Assembly (NCBI RefSeq): GCF_000208745.1
Contig: NC_030854.1
Span: 36,031,823 to 36,095,822, forward strand
Length of the DNA: 64,000 bases
Source of the DNA: Theobroma cacao
Taxonomy: Eukaryota > Streptophyta > Magnoliopsida > Malvales > Malvaceae
Direction of reading: 5' to 3'
Below the pieces are notes generated by a model that was not told the DNA's origin, searched no databases, and saw only the letters and a list, made by a program, of their open reading frames with translations. Below are positions 11,601 through 32,482 of the stretch, piece by piece (within the stretch, counting starts at the first letter, position 1; each line of letters opens with the position of its first letter). The position numbers and the translations under genes were made by a program.

Positions 11601-14447
11601 TCTAATTAGGTAACATGTCAACTCTGAAGGTGCCCTACTTAAATTATCCATGTAGGCAATTGTCGCATACAGTATATATTCTTGCCTTTTCATGTTTAAA
11701 GCGTCTGAAATTTTGAATAGAATTGATCATCATGCAAAAGGAAGAAAATTTGTAGAGATTGTTTTGAGCTCAAAGAACTATTTTCTAGGCTCTTTTCAGA
11801 AACAGGTGATTCATTTAACTCTGTAATGTAGTTCTATCTAGCTATAATCCTAAACTCTCATCATGTAATGTCTTCTAGGATTGATTGCATCATGGAGCAC
11901 CCAAAATCATTGCAAAACTGACAGTTACCTGTTTATTTCTTCAAGTTCTATCTGAGTAATTATTGTTAACCTGGATGGTTGAGTGATACTGGTCCAGTAT
12001 TACTGCCTTGGTCTTTTTGAGTGGAATATGGTTCACTTTGTTTTTTATAATAAGCTTCATATCAAGCATTTGCCATATGGCATAGGAGGGGTACTACATT
12101 AAACTCACATCAAGCCTGTCTTCTGGCATCATTGGCTAGTAATTTAAAGCTGTTTACAATAGTCATATAATGAGTATCTCAATTTAATGCCTTGAGAATC
12201 GAATGTCACCTACCTCAATAATATAAATTACCTCCGGTTACCTCAATAATGTAAATTGCCTCAGGTTAGTCATAATTGTATCAACACCTATAATCAGCTA
12301 CTAGATTTTGTGCCAATTATATTGTTGCTTTTAAATTTTTATGTAAGCAATACCTTGGAGAAATTTCCTTTGCCTTCTAACATCATATGCCAGATAATCT
12401 TACTTTTTTAGTAGTGATCTTCCTCTAATCTTGTTTTGATGTTAGTTTACTTTTTTCTGATATAATTCATTAAAAAAGAAGAAATCTTTTTTTGAAAATT
12501 TTTTTTATCAAGTGTTGCATATAGCAGTTTGATTTGATAGTGGCTCCTCGTGCTTATGATTTTTCAGAATACTGAATTTATTTTATTCTGGTTTTGAAAT
12601 CCATGGTTGGTGAATCAAACTTGTTCAAGATATTGTGGACTCTTCAATGGGAAGGGTTCTTAGTTTTCCTTCAGTCTTCCTGATAATTCTTGCTCCTGCC
12701 CCTCATTCTTGCGTATATTGTTGTGACATTTTTGCCACCAATGATGTGCTGTGCCAGTTACCTCTCTCTGCAACTGTTCTCTCTTTGTTTTCTTTTTTCA
12801 GATATCAGTTAGTCTTTCAAGCACTTTACTTAGTGAAGCCAAGACCGAGAAGTATAAAGATCTGCGTGCTCTTCTTCAACTTCTTTCAAGTCTTTGTTCA
12901 AAAGATCTGGTAGGTGTTAAGTTGTGTGCTGGTTGATTCTCTAAAATTTTTATCACTCAATATTGGGCATTTTTTGTAGGTTGATTTCTCATCAGATTCC
13001 ATTGAAGTTGCAGGCACAAATATATCTCAGGTTAGTTACTGTATTATTAGTGTCATGGAAAGCTCCAAGATGGTGTTTGATGTTCTGTCTTGCAGGTTGT
13101 TTACTTCGGTCTTCACATAGTCACTCCTTTGATATCTTTGGAGCTGCTGAAATACCCCAAGCTTTGTCATGATGTAAGATATCTATGCACTCTGATGGAG
13201 TAGCCCATGTTATTGCAAGCTGATTATAATTGGTATTTATTTTGCAGTACTTCTCGCTTCTGTCACACATTTTGGAGGTCTACCCTGAAACACTTGCACA
13301 GCTAAATAGTGAAGCATTTGCTCATATTCTAGGAACTCTTGACTTTGGTCTTCACCATCAGGTAAATTATTGTCCGTTTTATAACCTATTATCACCCCCC
13401 TTTCTTTTTCCTTTTAATAGGGGTGAAGACGGAGAAGAGTAAGTTGGGCCTTTAGTATTCAACTTGTATGGAAATTGTCTGGTTTTCTTTCCTACACTAG
13501 GAATATTGTTTTGCAAGCCTTCTTGACGATCAAATTTGTACTTTTTACTATCTCAAGCTTAGTTATTTTCAATATTTTTTCTTGATGAAGCAGGATGCAG
13601 AAGTAGTTAACATGTGCCTGGGAGCTCTGAGAGCTCTGGCTTCATACCACTATAGGGAGATGTGTGCAGGTAAAACAGGATTGGGTTCACATGCTGCAGC
13701 ACAAGGAAATTTACCTGAAGGAATTTTCAGCCGGTTTCTACGTTCATTATTGCAATTGCTCCTTTTTGAAGATTACAGGTATTTAGAAGCAAATTTCCAC
13801 GATAAGCTTATATGTACTTGCACAAGTGTAAATGCGCACTTGATGCATGACTGCTCCTTTTCCATTTCTCTGTGATCGTACTTTTGTCTGTTTGTGATTT
13901 CAGTCCTGATCTGGTTGGTGCTGCAGCAGATGCTCTCCTTCCGTTGATCCTTTGTGAGCAAGGCCTATACCAGGTTTGCCTTTGGTTCTTGATAATCATG
14001 ATACTTATTGGTGTATGATTGAAGCACTTGATCATTCCGTTAATAGATAATTCAGTGACTGCTGTTCTATTAAGAGTGAGGAGTGCTTCAGCTGTGCTAT
14101 TAAGAGTCAGTTTTAGGAAACCTTGGTGCTTTCCTTATGTGCTGTCCTATAGTAAGGTGGGATCAACATAGATCTCCGGAAGAACTGGCACATTGTCCTC
14201 CAATTCTGCTATGTAAATGTGACCATCTTCTCATGCTATGGTGCTGCTTCTTTTGCAGAGATTAGGCAATGAGTTAATTGAGAGGCAGGCGAATTCGACA
14301 CTAAAATCAAGACTGGCAAATGCATTGCATTCTCTAACAAGTTCAAATCATCTCTCTTCAACTCTAGATCGTGTGAATTACCAGAGATTTAGGAAGAATC
14401 TAAACAGCTTTTTGATTGAAGTTCGTGGATTTTTGCGAACAATGTGA
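2642..14447 (+). CDS. XPO4: Exportin-4 (importin-beta family nuclear transport receptor)
   Basis: Joined coding exons: 2642-2734, 2862-2949, 3758-3866, 4047-4145, 4407-4449, 4874-4945, 5041-5136, 5266-5502, 5821-6004, 6720-6831, 6923-7009, 7113-7251, 7373-7469, 7579-7641, 7797-7906, 8052-8156, 8722-8795, 8928-9003, 9083-9310, 9754-9825, 10299-10370, 10451-10515, 10608-10710, 10797-10928, 11371-11514, 12802-12909, 12980-13030, 13096-13173, 13248-13361, 13594-13778, 13904-13973, 14259-14447. All junctions are GT-AG and phases close, giving 1,164 aa, near the ~1,100 aa usual for exportin-4. The product is all-helical HEAT-type repeat protein. The N-terminus (LAQLQSTMHTIEVACSSIQ) and the segment after residue 80 (REWGFLSIEDRRSLI) match the exportin-4/7 amino-terminal pattern. 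In animals exportin-4 moves cargoes such as eIF5A and Smad3 with RanGTP; the plant cargo is unknown to me. The ATG at 2642 is the first in a suitable leader. The gene is convergent with the RRM gene downstream. Confidence 0.93.
4486..4541. repeat. Perfect 28-bp tandem duplication in XPO4 intron 5
   Basis: The unit beginning GCAGATGCAGTTGTG occurs at 4486-4513 and again, unchanged, at 4514-4541. Perfect identity points to a recent slippage or repair event. Confidence 0.85.
12211..12266. repeat. 28-bp imperfect tandem repeat in XPO4 intron 25
   Basis: Two adjacent copies starting TACCTCAATAAT differ at three positions. They lie in the longest XPO4 intron (11515-12801), where I see no coding signal. 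Confidence 0.7.
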
Positions 14448-15593
14448 TATCGTATGCAATGGTGCAGAAAATTTTGTCATCCCATTCTTGGTTTGGTTAA
14501 AAGTGGAAAGAGATTGGAATCAAAGAGATTTCCCTATTTTGGGATTCTGTGAATGCTTGTGAATATTCTGTAGAACTATGTGAATGTTCATTTGTGCAGA
14601 ACAGCATGGCTGAAACTGGAGTATTTGCAGAATTTACAAGATGAGAAATGGTCGGTTTGCTTTCTCTGGTCTTTTTGCCTCATTAACTTCCTCATGATGG
14701 CTCCGACTGGCACATGGAAGCATTATTTGTTGTGGTCTTGCAGTGCATCCCCAAAGACGATTGGAGATTGATTCCTTGTGGTTGTTTACAGCTTTCACAT
14801 CCGGGCATTGGCTATTTTGTTCCGAATTCATTCTGTAATTGGTTTTTCGTGTAAGGGTTACAGTGCAAAAGCTCGCATACAAGGTATATTTACCGTTGCT
14901 TAATAGAAGAAAGATCCAGTTCACTCTCTCCGACAAGCCACTACCGATTTTGACATTTGGTTTCACGACAGACTTCAGAGTGTTTTACGATTTCTTGAGG
15001 AAGGAAAAAACATCAGTAGTATCAGTATATGATATATCCCTATTCTTACCAGAATAGAGTGAAATTGGACCCAGTTTTTGAGGTCAGAAAGTTAAGTAGT
15101 TTACCGCTTCTAGTTGGATGAAGAGACATAAATTAAGGTTGCTGTATGACTTGAGGATATTGGATTCAATCTACCTTTATAAATTCCCTTGCCTTGCTAT
15201 GTTCAGTATGTCATTGCAGTATCCAATTTCCAATCTCAATACGTATTTACTGCTTAACCATGAAAGCAGAAAAATGCAAAGGAGCAACCTGCCTTTGCTG
15301 ACAGCAGTCGTATACCATGAATTACTTTTAGATCCTCGTTTATAAACCCTTGCTACAAGCATAATATGGCTGACAAAATAACATGGAAAATGAACAACAA
15401 ATTTCATAAAGGAAACAAGCTTTTGTCCTTGTTCGCTAGATTCTCTTAAAATAAAGTTCCCCATTATCCTACAACCACCAGATTTTTAACCTAAAGAAGC
15501 AATAGTACATGATATCTCATGGTGCAATCATACAGGGTCAACTGGTGATTGCTCTGATCCAAGAAAAAGAAGGCAAAAAGCTTGGTCAGTTCC
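14448..15593. other. XPO4 / RBM42 convergent 3' UTR region
   Basis: This is the gap between the XPO4 stop (14447) and the RBM42 stop on the other strand (15594). It should hold the 3' UTRs of both. XPO4-side sequence up to about 15060 is of mixed, exon-like composition. The reading frames present, up to about 110 codons, match no family I know and are probably chance. Confidence 0.5.
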
Positions 15594-18167
15594 TCACTTG
15601 TGTAATATCCCTTTCTTTTGTGGCTTTGGCTTTTTCTGATTTTGGTTCTGCCGATGAATTTAAGAAACAGACATCCAAAGTTAAAAATAAAACAAGATAG
15701 AAAATAACTCGACAGAAACAGGTTAATAAAAACAAGGGGAAGTTTATACCCTCTGTCTCTCAAGGGCCTCTTGATCTATCCTCTCCTTCCAGTTACTCTT
15801 GCGAAGCTTGATTGGTCTATTTCCAACATATTTACCTGCAACACATTACCACAAAATCTACACTCTTAAGATGTAAACATATAAGAACACCATGAAAGCC
15901 AAAAAACCTGCTGCCTAAAATCATCTCCTAAAGCTGTAAACCATCAAGCCAAGCAGGAACAATAACATGCAGAATTAGCCAAGGGTATCAGAGAGTATTA
16001 AAGTACTCACCATTCATCTCTTTAAGTGCAGCTGCAAGGTCAGAAGGGTTAGCAAAGCTAACAAACCCATAGCCCTTCGTTTTGCCTGTCCTTTTATCTC
16101 TAACAACCTGGAAGAAAAATAATATATGCGTAAAATATTCTTAGTTATCAAATCATCTTAAAAAAGAAATTGTAAACCCCTCATTGATTTTTTCTTCTCA
16201 GGTACAAAGCTGGAACACCAACAGTTCAAACCACAAGCATGACATGCCCTCACAAAGAAACACAACAAACAATGTGTGGCTAGCGTAATGGTTGAGTAGG
16301 CATGCCCTCAAACAGAAACATAAGGAACAACGTGACATACTCATATCACACTAGCAACACAAATGAATGAGATTAAGATCCCACAAAGTGTAAGTGACAG
16401 TGAGAATTCTAACTTCCCAATGCAGTGCAGATACAAATCACAAGGGAAATATGCACAATCCCCAAGTCAGAAAACCAGCAACAAGGAAAAGTGATTAAAC
16501 ATTGTTGCAAATGTTGAATGTCAGTTCACCAAGAATGGCAGAAGTCTCTTTCAAGTTCAATGCCATAGGGTAAACATTGACAGAAAGAAGACAATACTTA
16601 TACTTACTGCCTCGTTAAAGCTAGACAAGAAAGAGACAACCCACTTAAATAGTTTAATAGGTTGACTGACCTTACTCCAACATGTTTGAAATCAATTCAG
16701 CTTGCTATAACTCAAGCTACGTCATAAGTCAGGTCAAATATACCATACTCAAGTTCTGTAAGTCAGTTCCAGCAGTCAACATCAAATATTGATCTCTATA
16801 ATTTTGACAGGATTAAAAAATGTTATGAATAAAACAGACTATTCCATTAATTTGCAAACATGCAGATTCAAGACAAAACCTACCTTAACAACATAAACAT
16901 ATAACTGCTCTGTGCGCTTCATACAAAAATCTGAACAGGAAATGCAGAGAGTTCATTGACCCAGGGCCACAATATGCTTATAAAAGGAAAACAGACAAAT
17001 GGAAGTAATACGAAAACTTACTCTGGCCATGTTAAATGAAGGAAATCGCGCAAAAGCTTTTGAAAGAACATCATCATTCACCTCATTACCAAGATCACCG
17101 CAAAATAGGCGAAAGTCATCTGCAGATTACAAACAAAATTAAAACATCGGAACTAAACAACAATAAGTAAAGCACTTGTAAACACACACAGAGCAATAAA
17201 AAATAAATAAAATTATGTTAGTTGGATAGTTCATACTTTCTGGCCACTCTGCAAGTGTTGGATCCTCCCATGACTGACCAGCAGCTTTACGAGGGATTAC
17301 TTTCTTCTTGGTTTCAGCTTTGTGCTCAATCTCACTGCTTGCAAGCGCAGCCTTTACACTCTCTAGTGCCTCAGGTGTAACTATCTGTGCATCCCTTTGA
17401 AATAACTGCTGGGCCTGTTCAAATATACTACAAGAAATTACAGAGATGAAGTGTCTACTTGAACTCGCAGCTCCAAAATAAAATTAAAGAATAATAATAT
17501 CCAACAAAAAGAAGGATTCATCTCGTTCCCAATTTTACCAAAATTTATATAGAAACAAACTAAATTGTGATATTGTATTTTTTCTACTTTCTCCAAATTT
17601 AATATAAACAAAAACAAACTAGGAAAAGAAAAAGCAAACTTTATTCAGCTAAAAAATAAGTATATAGCTAGAATTGACACAAAAGGTTATGATTGCAAAC
17701 TAGGACAAAAGATTCTGTTTTTTTCAAATTTCCAATTTTTAATTCCTCCATTCAATTTTTATTTTTTTTTTACATTCTTAATTCCAACAAAAAGACCCAG
17801 AAAATTATCCAACTTCCTCCCCCAAAAAGAGGAAAGAAACACAAATTAAACCCAACATAATTCCCAAATCCCATGAATCCAAAATTTACAAATAAAAAAG
17901 AAATTGGAAATTTTATTTATAATCTATGGTTTTGCTTACCTGTTGGTATTGAGGGAGAGAATAGACGCCGGGGACGGGGGCGACTGGGGCGGGGTAGACA
18001 GGGGCTGGGGCGACGGGAACGGGCTGGGCCGGGGGGGCATAAGGTTGTGCCTGTTGTTGGAGATGAAACGGCAGAGGGAAATAGGAAGGATTCGCTGTCG
18101 TTTGGTAAGTGAACTGAGAAGAAGATGAGGAAGACGGGGTTGTGGCGGAGGAGGGTGGAATCGACAT
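15594..18167 (-). CDS. RBM42: RBM42-like RNA-binding protein with one RRM
   Basis: Exons in transcript order on the minus strand: 18167-17940, 17414-17237, 17119-17022, 16107-16011, 15835-15750, 15647-15594. This gives 246 aa. Residues 1-76 are Ser/Pro/Gln/Ala-rich and disordered, with PAPVYPAPVAPVP-type repeats. Residues 77-135 form a linker with a conserved SWEDPTLAEWPENDFRLF approach. The single RRM spans about 138-220, with RNP2 as LFCGDL (~140-145) and RNP1 as KGYGFVSF (179-186). The C-terminus is a basic tail ending KKGILHK, as in other RBM42 proteins. Reading past exon 5 gives an early stop at 15744; splicing to the 54-nt last exon restores the family tail. The start at 18167 has good context (AACCATGTCG); an in-frame ATG at 18233 exists but adds unlikely sequence. 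RBM42 binds RNA with hnRNP K in animals; in plants it is a nuclear RNA-binding protein of unclear role. It corresponds to the Arabidopsis At3g04500 position by synteny. Confidence 0.9.
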
Positions 18168-18480
18168 GGTTGAAATTCGGGATTTAGGGTTATGAAAAGG
18201 GGTGGATGTTTGGGGAGAACGAAAATCGTGCAAGTAAGTGAAAGAAAATTTTCGTTATGTGCTGTTGATTAGGAATTCAGGAATTGATGGAGGTGAAAGA
18301 AAAGAGAGAAAGTTCTGGAGGGTTCTTACTCTCAACGCTGTCGTTTAAAAGTATATATAGGGTTAAGTCCGTCTACTAGGCCCAAGTGGATTATTTCGGG
18401 CCTCATTGGATCCAAATCTTGGAGAGCTAAGCTCAGCTTCGTCCAGGCCCACTCACCTACCGTCGAGTCATTTTCTCACG
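18168..18480 (-). promoter_or_regulatory. RBM42 promoter with site II (TCP) elements
   Basis: Upstream of the RRM gene there are three GGCCC-type motifs: AGGCCCA at 18378-18384, GGGCCTC at 18398-18404 and AGGCCCA at 18445-18451. These are site II-like elements known from promoters of plant housekeeping and translation genes, where TCP factors bind. A TATATATAGGG string at about 18351-18361 may be a TATA-like element. Confidence 0.5.
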
Positions 18481-21400
18481 TAATAATTAATTAATATAAA
18501 AAGAATATAACCTATATTTGACTATTTATTTTTTCAAATTTATTGCAGGAGAAACATAGAAAATAAATGTATTTAAAACAAATAATACTTACAAAGTAAA
18601 TAATTTTTTCTTTTTATCTATTATAGAAATTTGTAGATTATTTGTAGAAAATTTCCAAATATAAATAGTAGGGACAAAGTTGTTCATTGATAACTGGCAC
18701 AAAGCTTCTTTTCCTAGACTGAGCAAAATGGTGGTAGTTTAACAATTAAGATCTAACGGCTAGCATTTAATTCCATTTATTTCTTTTTTTTTTCTATCTT
18801 TCTCATTGTTAAAGAAACGATCTATGAATTAAAATGTTCCGTATATGATTTTTTCTACCTTGTAGTCCTTACTCTTTTGATAAATTAAGCAGAAGCAAGA
18901 TGATCTGTAATTAATCTCGAATTTAATTTTACAAGTCAGTGACATAAAATATTAATATGTCATAATAGATAGTAACATGACATGTTGATATAACATGATG
19001 ATATGATAACATTATCTTTTTTTCATATTTCATGTGAACGTCACATGAACATAAAAATGACAAGTGATATTTTGATAAATGACAGTTTGTCTATCGATAA
19101 TCATAAAGACTTATTTCACTTAAATTAAAATTATACAATTTTGATTTAATGTAATAAAAAACTAAAAACGTATTTAAATTTTCTTAAGAGGTTTTCTAAA
19201 GCATTATGCTTAAAAAAAATCTACAAACCAATTCACTAATCCAATTGTCAAGCATAAATTATCACGAGGGAATGCCTTCTTTTATTATTATTAAAAATTA
19301 TATATTAAATCAAATTCCATTTTTCAATGGATCGTTTGAACAATGGGAATGACACCAACTTGCACCGCGCAAGCATGTTACACATTATTTATTTATTAAA
19401 TTTCAACAAAGATATTATTTGTCAATTAAATAGATAAAGTTATAGCATTTTCTTTTTAAAAAAATATATATTTTCATTGATAATAAGAATTTTCAATACA
19501 TATAAATAAATTTTAAAAAAAGAAAATTCAAATTTTATCCTTTGACTTTTATGAAAATAAATAACAAAGGTAAGACAAACTCGAATAATTTTTTATTTTA
19601 CTCTAAGCCGTTCAATTAAGCAAATTAATAAAAAAAAGTGAGATGAATCTCAAAACTATTTATGACCACTTAATCATTAATCTATCTATGTTCCTAAAAA
19701 TAAATTAATTTCATATAATTAATAATAATATATTTATCTCTCATTAATAAATTCTTCGAGGAAAGGTAGTTGGCAAACTTAACAATGACTTTAGTGTAGT
19801 GAGTATTATTATATAATTATTGTATGATAGGTAGGTGCATCTATGCATTGAAAGGATATATCTAAGGCTATAAATTAATAAAGGTTAAATATTCAAACAA
19901 GTCTTTGAATTATGTCAAAAAAATCAATTTAGCCCATATCCTTTTATAACGTTTAAATAAGGCCCTGAATTTCTATTTTAAGTCACATAAACCCCTTTTT
20001 CTTAATTATTGATTAACTTTCATTAATCAACGATACATGTGATACTTTTATATCATGTCATCTACCATGTAACAAGTGAAATGATATTAAATATTATTAA
20101 TTAGGATTTGTGTGTTTACTTTTTTATTCATTTACTCAATCCTAATCAATAATATTTAATACCACATTATTTGCCACGTGACAGGTGACATAGTATAAAA
20201 GTGTCATGTGCACCATTAATTAATGAAAGTTAGTTAATGGTTAAGGAGAGAAACTTATTTAACTCGAAATAAAAGTTTAAGGGCTTATCTGAATGCAATA
20301 AAAAGATAAAGGCTAAATTGATTTTTTTGATATAGTTTAAGGACTTGTTTAGGTATTTAGCCATTAATGAATGAGTTTCCTCAAATGAATTTAATGAATT
20401 TTATCCAATTCCAAGGAGGAGAGGGTTTTAGTTATTAGTAGTAATAATTATTTGCTTCGTTCCAACTACCATATTGATACTTTTTTTTATGAAAAGCCAC
20501 ATTGATACTTGCTTATAAATATTAAATACTACATTCCAGTTTCCACAGTCTCCCTGCAAACCTTTTTCTTTTTTTTTTTTAATTTAAGTATAAATTAAAA
20601 AAGAAAATTCAAATATAATTATTTGAACAGAAAATACATGAAGGGTGTGTTATATAAATTAATAATGATAATAAGTGTATTGATTATTCTAATTCTCATA
20701 ACATCTTTAATTAATTGGTTACTCAACAAGGTATCTCGTTAAAGCGGCAAATTAGTAAAAGTGAATAACATCGGGTATCTATCTTTTATCAAATTAATGA
20801 AATAAAATATTAAATATCTAATTTAAAATCAATTGAACATAAATAGAGACACACAATTCGAATATAAAATAAAAATACAATCTAAGATTTAACCGGTGTT
20901 GAATAACAACTATGATAAATAAATACTCTCCTTTCACACGTAGATACAATACTAATAATCGAAATAAATTGATTTTAAAAGGTAATCATATAAAATTATA
21001 GATTGAATTAATGACTTAATTTAAAATAAAAATTAATTACTTTTAAAATTAAACAACATTATAATATTAAACTGAGGGACACATAAATAACTTCACGAGG
21101 TACAATAGGCAACAAACAATGTTGTACAAGTTCTTGCCAACTGGCTTGGCTAGAAAGGAGATAAAGAGAAGTTTCCTACCAAAGCTAATAAAATGGGGCT
21201 GGACGCTTTCGTTCAGCTCTTTTTCTTACGGTCTGCATGCACCAATCTTCGTCCTTTCGTACACGTTACTTTCTTCTTACGGGATTACTCTTTTGACCAA
21301 AACTAAATTAACACAATTAAGAATCCGATAAGGCTTTGCTTTTGCTTTATACGTGTTAATCTCTTGTTTCTTCCCTTACTAAGTACCTTTTTGAATTTTA

Positions 21401-22199
21401 ATTAACCAAATCTTTTAAATAATTTGAGCAAAAAATTAGGTAAAAGAAAATAATCAATTATAAAGTTTTAAAAATGTCTCTATATCATTAAGTTTCGCAA
21501 AATAAAAAGACATGAAAACAAACTTATTATATTCTTTTTTTTTCTTAGTACATATAAAACACATTTCAATTTTAATTTAAAGCAAACGTTTTGTAACTAT
21601 TATTAATCTTATAAATTGTCTCAAAAATCAATGTTATATAAAATCAATCGACCATATATTTCTTGAATTTGTGTAGCGATTATTTGATTTAAAAATAAAT
21701 TAAGAGATTCAATAATATAATAATATATAAAAATATTAAAATTTAAAAATAATTACTCAAATAAATTTCATTTAAATCAATTTTTTAAAATTTAGTTAAT
21801 TACATTTATAATGTCAAAGAAATCTCAATATTGTTAAGTTGAGATATTTTAAACTTATATGTATTACATACGTTTCTTCATTCATTATTAATTGATTTTA
21901 AATTAAATATTTATTTAAAAAATTTAATATAATATCATAGCAACGGTTGTCGTTATTCAATGGTTTTGTTGTTGATTCATGTCAAATACATGAGCTCTGC
22001 ATGTGACTATAATATTGAACCGCTAATAAAAAAATCTTATATATTTTTTTAAATTAAAAATATTTTATTCATATAAATATAAAAAAAAATCTCTTCACCT
22101 ATTTTCCAAGTTGGATTCAACATTTTCAAAATTAAGAAAATTTTTAATAAAAATATTAAAATTTAATTTATAAAATAAATAAATAAATAAGCTTATAAA
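18481..22199. other. AT-rich intergenic region
   Basis: About 3.7 kb of very AT-rich DNA between divergent RBM42 and JMJ16. It contains the 480-bp MITE annotated at 19883-20362. A somewhat less AT-rich island at 21110-21340 has a 70-codon frame that I cannot assign. The rest shows no coding signal. Confidence 0.6.
19883..20362. mobile_element. Mutator-like MITE with long terminal inverted repeats
   Basis: The ends GGTTAAATATTCAAACAAGT (left) and the reverse complement of the right end (GGCTAAATACCTAAACAAGT) match closely. The inverted homology continues inward through a shared TCAAAAAAATCAATTTAGCC, and near the centre sit complementary TATCATGTCATCTACCATGT-like stretches. Nearly the whole 480 bp is therefore foldback. 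Flanking 9-bp direct repeats ATTAATAAA (19874-19882) and ATTAATGAA (20363-20371) differ by one base. A 9-bp target duplication is typical of Mutator-like elements. There is no coding capacity. Confidence 0.75.
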
Positions 22200-24560
22200 T
22201 TCTGTCCGTAGTCGTCGCCAGTTCTCCCAGAAAAAGAAGAAACTTCTTCTCATTCATTCCAATCCACCGGGCGCCCGTAGAAACCCAGCCCACAGGTAAA
22301 ACAAATAAAACTACTCTCTTTCTTTTAGTAATTAACATCCCCATTTACCTTCATTAACCCTTAATTAATCACCTTATCCACCATTAATTAAAATAAAATT
22401 TTGCCTTATCCTAGCTAAAAATTTTCCCCAAACTACCCTCCCCCTTTTAAAAAAATACAATGTATTATAATTATTATTTTTTTATAACATATACTTTCAC
22501 TTGCTTCATTAGAAACACAGCCAACAGAAAACCGAACCAATTTATTGGGCCACATGCCCCTTAATAAGAAAAAGGTACACTAAAAATTTTTCACTTTTTA
22601 TATTTTTTTCAACCTTGAAATTCTGTTATATCCAGAAGTGATGAATTGGTTAATCTTCCATATTTACCCTTATCCTCTTCCGTTTGTTTGTTTTCCCAGA
22701 ATTGTTCTTCGCTCTGATTTTTTTGTTTTTGGTGGGAAGGTGGGGGGTCTTGATGGTCATATTTGGATTTGTGGGGTAAACTTGAGAAACCTAAAGTTTA
22801 GAAAATGAATTACTACAACTACTACTACTTATTCTTATTATTAGTGTTGTTATCATAAGAATAATCTTTATTTTTCTGTTGCATTTGGATTTGGTGCTTT
22901 TTTTTTTTGTGGTGCCATTTGGGGTTTTAGGGTTAGGGTTAGGTTTAGATCTGTTTAAAATCAGATTCAGCTTTTTATTTTTTTTCTTCTTAATAATTTT
23001 TTGTTTCCATTTTGGTGGTGTCAAATTTAGAAAATTTTTTCCGGATTTTTTGGTGTTTTTTTTTTTGTTTTTTGCTCTGAAAATCTTGTGTAGTCAAAAG
23101 GAGTTTTTTCAGCTGCTTTTAGTGAAGTGAAATTACAGAAATCTTTTGGATCAACAACATGTAAGCTCAATTTTCTTTTTGACTTTTTAATTTATGTAAT
23201 TTTTTGGTTATTTTTTGCTTGCAATTTTTTTTTGGTCTGATGATAATAAAATAGGAAACTAGAATTGTATGAGCTTTTGTTTTATTTTATTTTTGATGGT
23301 TGGTTTTGTTCTGAATTATTTTTTGATCAAATTATTTGATAGGGATCTTTTAGGGTTTAGGATTGTGAATTTATTTCATAGAGAAAGTAATCCATGAGTT
23401 TAATCTTGGATTTAGCTGTAAATTTCTGTTTAGGTCTTATGATGTGATTTTGTATCAAGACAAAAAAAGCTGAAATATATGTTGATGAGTTTGATGTTCA
23501 ACTTTATCTGTTGCATTTTAGTTCCTAATAGTTACAATTGATGGTTTTTGTTGATGAATCTTTCTGATCCTAGATGGGCCTGCAGTGGTGTTATTTTCAT
23601 GTTATATAGAACTTTCTAGAAATAATCTTTTCAGAAATTTCATTGCATGGTTGCTGATTTTAAGGGATCGTGATTTTGAAGGTAATAGAATCACTTAGAT
23701 TTCGACTGTGGCATCAGTTCCAGGCTATTAAGAATGAGAATGAATGAAACACGTTGATACACCTAATTAGGCTATATTAGTAATGTGGGTGGGAGTGGTA
23801 TCATAATATATCTTAGGCTCTTGGATAACTTCAGGTAGTTTAATTGCAGAATCATATTTTTATTTTCATTTCACCTAGCATCTGTGGCATGATTCTAGGA
23901 TTTGAGGGATTGACTTATGCATGGGACAAAGCGAATATAGTTTAACATTCTTGGACGTGTTAGACTCAGCAACATACTTTAATTTTGATACCTACTACCA
24001 TGGTGAAAATGAAACTTTATAACAGGAACAAGGCTAGAGCATGAATCTTCTAAATTTTATATTATTTGATCTCTAGCTTGCTCTATCCGCTGAGGATAGG
24101 TCATAAAATGGTTTAGAGAGTATCATATGCAATTGTCAGAACTAAGCATGCTTCAACAAAGCCTTCTTGGTTTCTTAGCATCCTATATCTTCATATCTAA
24201 GTACTGTATTGTGTTTGTCTGGGGAGAGCTTGAAATTTGACGTAACAATTATTGCGATGTTGATGTAATTTATGCTGATCTTATATGTACATAATTGCTT
24301 GATTATGAATGGATGTGAAGCTTTCGGATTATGTTTGTCTATTTATTTTTTTAATTACTTTGTATTCTGTGCAGATAAAGGTTCACTTTATGGCAGCTCA
24401 GAATTATTGTTAGGATGTCAAATTACGTACTCTAAGTTGGGCTGCTGAATTGATTCTTTAATTTTTAAGGTAGGCATGTTTTTGAGTTCAACTGTTTTTC
24501 TCATTTGAATACAAAATGCAGTGGTTACAGTGTGACCTATTGTTTTGTGTGGCAGTACTG
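22200..24560 (+). promoter_or_regulatory. JMJ16 5' UTR exons, introns and leader
   Basis: A probable first non-coding exon ends at the donor CCCACAG|GTAAAA (22296). A second possible UTR exon ends at CAACAACAT|GTAAGC (about 23160). A third is supported by GTGCAG|ATAAAGG (exon from 24375) to TTTAAG|GTAGGC (ends 24469). The last UTR exon starts at 24556 after TGTGGCAG, five bases before the ATG. The intron near 22925-22945 holds TTAGGGTTAGGGTTAGG, a telo-box-like motif. A leader with several introns suits a regulated chromatin gene. Exon use is inferred from splice signals only. Confidence 0.45.

Positions 24561-32482
<7,922 letters not shown>

Noticed and set aside
16274..16310. A tRNA or SINE head (TAGCGTAATGGTTGAG resembles an A box) in RBM42 intron 3
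   Set aside because: No B box (GTTCRANNC) follows at the right distance and no cloverleaf can be drawn.
16868..16935. An extra RBM42 exon on the minus strand between exons 3 and 4, ending at AAG|GTAGG
   Set aside because: It would interrupt the RRM between MAR and VVRDKRTG, which join directly in the family; at best a rare cryptic exon.
22926..22945. Telomeric repeat array
   Set aside because: Only about two and a half TTTAGGG-like units; better seen as a telo-box-like promoter or intron motif.
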